NCBI GenBank assembly: GCA_902494815.1
Contig: CABUVB010000109.1
Location: 1 to 6,439 of the forward strand
DNA from: an uncultured Collinsella sp.
GTDB lineage: Bacteria > Actinomycetota > Coriobacteriia > Coriobacteriales > Coriobacteriaceae
Direction: 5' to 3'
Length of the DNA: 6,439 bases
How positions within the stretch are numbered: the stretch's first letter is position 1; each line of letters begins with the position of its first letter. Shown here piece after piece: positions 5,614 through 6,439 of this stretch. The translations under genes and the position numbers were made by a program. The notes beneath the pieces are model-generated. The model saw nothing but the letters and a program-made list of their open reading frames with translations. It did not search any database and was not told where the DNA came from.

Positions 5614-6439
5614 ACTCGCTTGGGGCAACGTCCGCCGCGCCGGCCGCGACTACCTCGTCTACCTTTTGACGCTCACCCTGGGCGTCACGGTCTTCTATGC
5701 CTTTAACACCATCTCGATGCAGGTCGACATCGCCGGCATCGATGAAAAGGGCTTGGCGCAGGTTATGGGCAGCATGCTCGGCAACCTGACGTACTTTTTG
5801 GCCGGTGTCATGGCCTTTTTGATGGTGTATGCCAATAACTTCATCATGAAACGCCGCAAGAAGGAGTTTGGCCTGTACCAGGTGCTCGGCATGGGGCGCG
5901 GGCGCGTCGCCACGATTATGGCGCTCGAGATGGTGATCGTTTCGGTCGTGGCCTTTGTCGCCGGCATTGTGCTTGGTGTGGGACTCTCCCAGCTCATGAC
6001 GTTCTTTACGGCCTCGCTCTTTAAGACACAGATCGCCAATTTCCACTTCTTTTTCTCGGTGCATGCGTTCAACCTGACCCTTGCCTGCATGCTCGTAATG
6101 TTTGTGCTCACGCTACTGCTGAACCTTCGCGCCGTGCGTCGTACCAAACTCATCGAGCTTATGGGTGCCGAGCGTCGCAACGAGAGCATCAAGACACGCA
6201 ACCCCTGGATCGCGATTGCCATCTTTGCCGTGGGCGTGGTGCTTGTGGGCGTGGCCTATTACCGTCTGCTACGTGATGGGTTCCCGCTAACCGCGACGGA
6301 CAGCAAGCTGCAAGAGGCCATGAACCAGTTTGGTATTACGACCGCTATGGTTACCGTGGGCACCTTTGCCCTGTTCTGGGGACTCTCGGGCATGCTCATC
6401 AAGCTGCTGCAGAGCCTGCGCGGCGTGTATTGGCGCGGC
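5603..6439 (+). CDS. FtsX/BceB-type ABC transporter permease (partial, runs off the window)
   Basis: The frame from ATG 5603 is open for 279 codons to the window end. Hydrophobic segments lie at about residues 17-36, 61-80, 104-130, 154-175, 202-222 and 246-266. After the second comes FIMKRRKKEFGLYQVLGMGR (80-99), the cytoplasmic signature of FtsX-domain permeases of the BceB type, and RAVRRTKLIELM at 176-187 follows the fourth. Full BceB-like permeases are about 600-670 residues with a large outer domain after these segments, so over half is missing. The start overlaps the ATPase gene by 11 bases and has GAGGG five bases upstream. It should form the membrane part of the ATPase complex, probably resisting or sensing antimicrobial peptides or cell-wall stress. 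A neighbouring sensor kinase and response regulator would support that, but none lies in the window. Confidence 0.92.
   Translation, partial: MLCKLAWGNVRRAGRDYLVYLLTLTLGVTVFYAFNTISMQVDIAGIDEKGLAQVMGSMLGNLTYFLAGVMAFLMVYANNFIMKRRKKEFGLYQVLGMGRGRVATIMALEMVIVSVVAFVAGIVLGVGLSQLMTFFTASLFKTQIANFHFFFSVHAFNLTLACMLVMFVLTLLLNLRAVRRTKLIELMGAERRNESIKTRNPWIAIAIFAVGVVLVGVAYYRLLRDGFPLTATDSKLQEAMNQFGITTAMVTVGTFALFWGLSGMLIKLLQSLRGVYWRG

Noticed and set aside
4789..5628. Minus-strand ORF of 279 codons opposite the ABC ATPase
   Set aside because: It mirrors a gene with all ABC motifs and is rich in His and Ala, as antisense frames of GC-rich genes often are.

Overview
The window looks like chromosomal DNA of a moderately GC-rich Gram-positive actinobacterium. 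Gene style, frequent GC-ending codons in the housekeeping-like genes, strong GGAG-type ribosome sites and the gene content suggest Coriobacteriia, perhaps Collinsella. That placement is an impression from reading; no marker gene proves it. No tRNA, rRNA, CRISPR array, transposase or phage gene is visible.

Layout. (1) 1-185, minus strand: N-terminal part of a DeoR-family repressor, cut by the window edge. (2) 186-520: AT-rich divergent control region with overlapping palindromes and a 9-bp direct repeat. (3) 521-1378, plus strand: class II aldolase of the GatY/KbaY (tagatose-/fructose-bisphosphate) type with all metal and catalytic residues. (4) 1379-1599: convergent gap holding a 125-bp nested palindrome, with 29-bp outer arms around an inner two-way terminator hairpin. 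(5) 1600-3218, minus strand: an AraC-family cupin regulator followed by a HAD-superfamily phosphatase, probably co-transcribed. (6) 3219-3707: poorly coding stretch with one small ORF (3244-3453) and what looks like the tail of a decayed gene directly upstream of it. (7) 3708-4679, minus strand: a single gene fusing a MutT/NudG-type Nudix hydrolase to a Vsr-type mismatch endonuclease, starting at TTG. (8) 4680-4827: divergent control region with several inverted repeats. (9) 4828-6439, plus strand: ABC ATPase and overlapping FtsX/BceB-type permease; the permease runs off the window.

How the genes may work together. The DeoR repressor and aldolase form a divergent regulator/target pair typical of sugar or sugar-alcohol catabolism. 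The AraC regulator and HAD phosphatase look like a small sugar-responsive unit. The ABC pair resembles MacB/Bce-type systems, often linked to antimicrobial-peptide resistance or envelope stress, but no two-component genes fall inside the window.

The most distinctive items are the Nudix-Vsr fusion, which joins nucleotide-pool cleaning to T:G mismatch nicking in one chain, and the 125-bp nested palindrome between the aldolase and the phosphatase.
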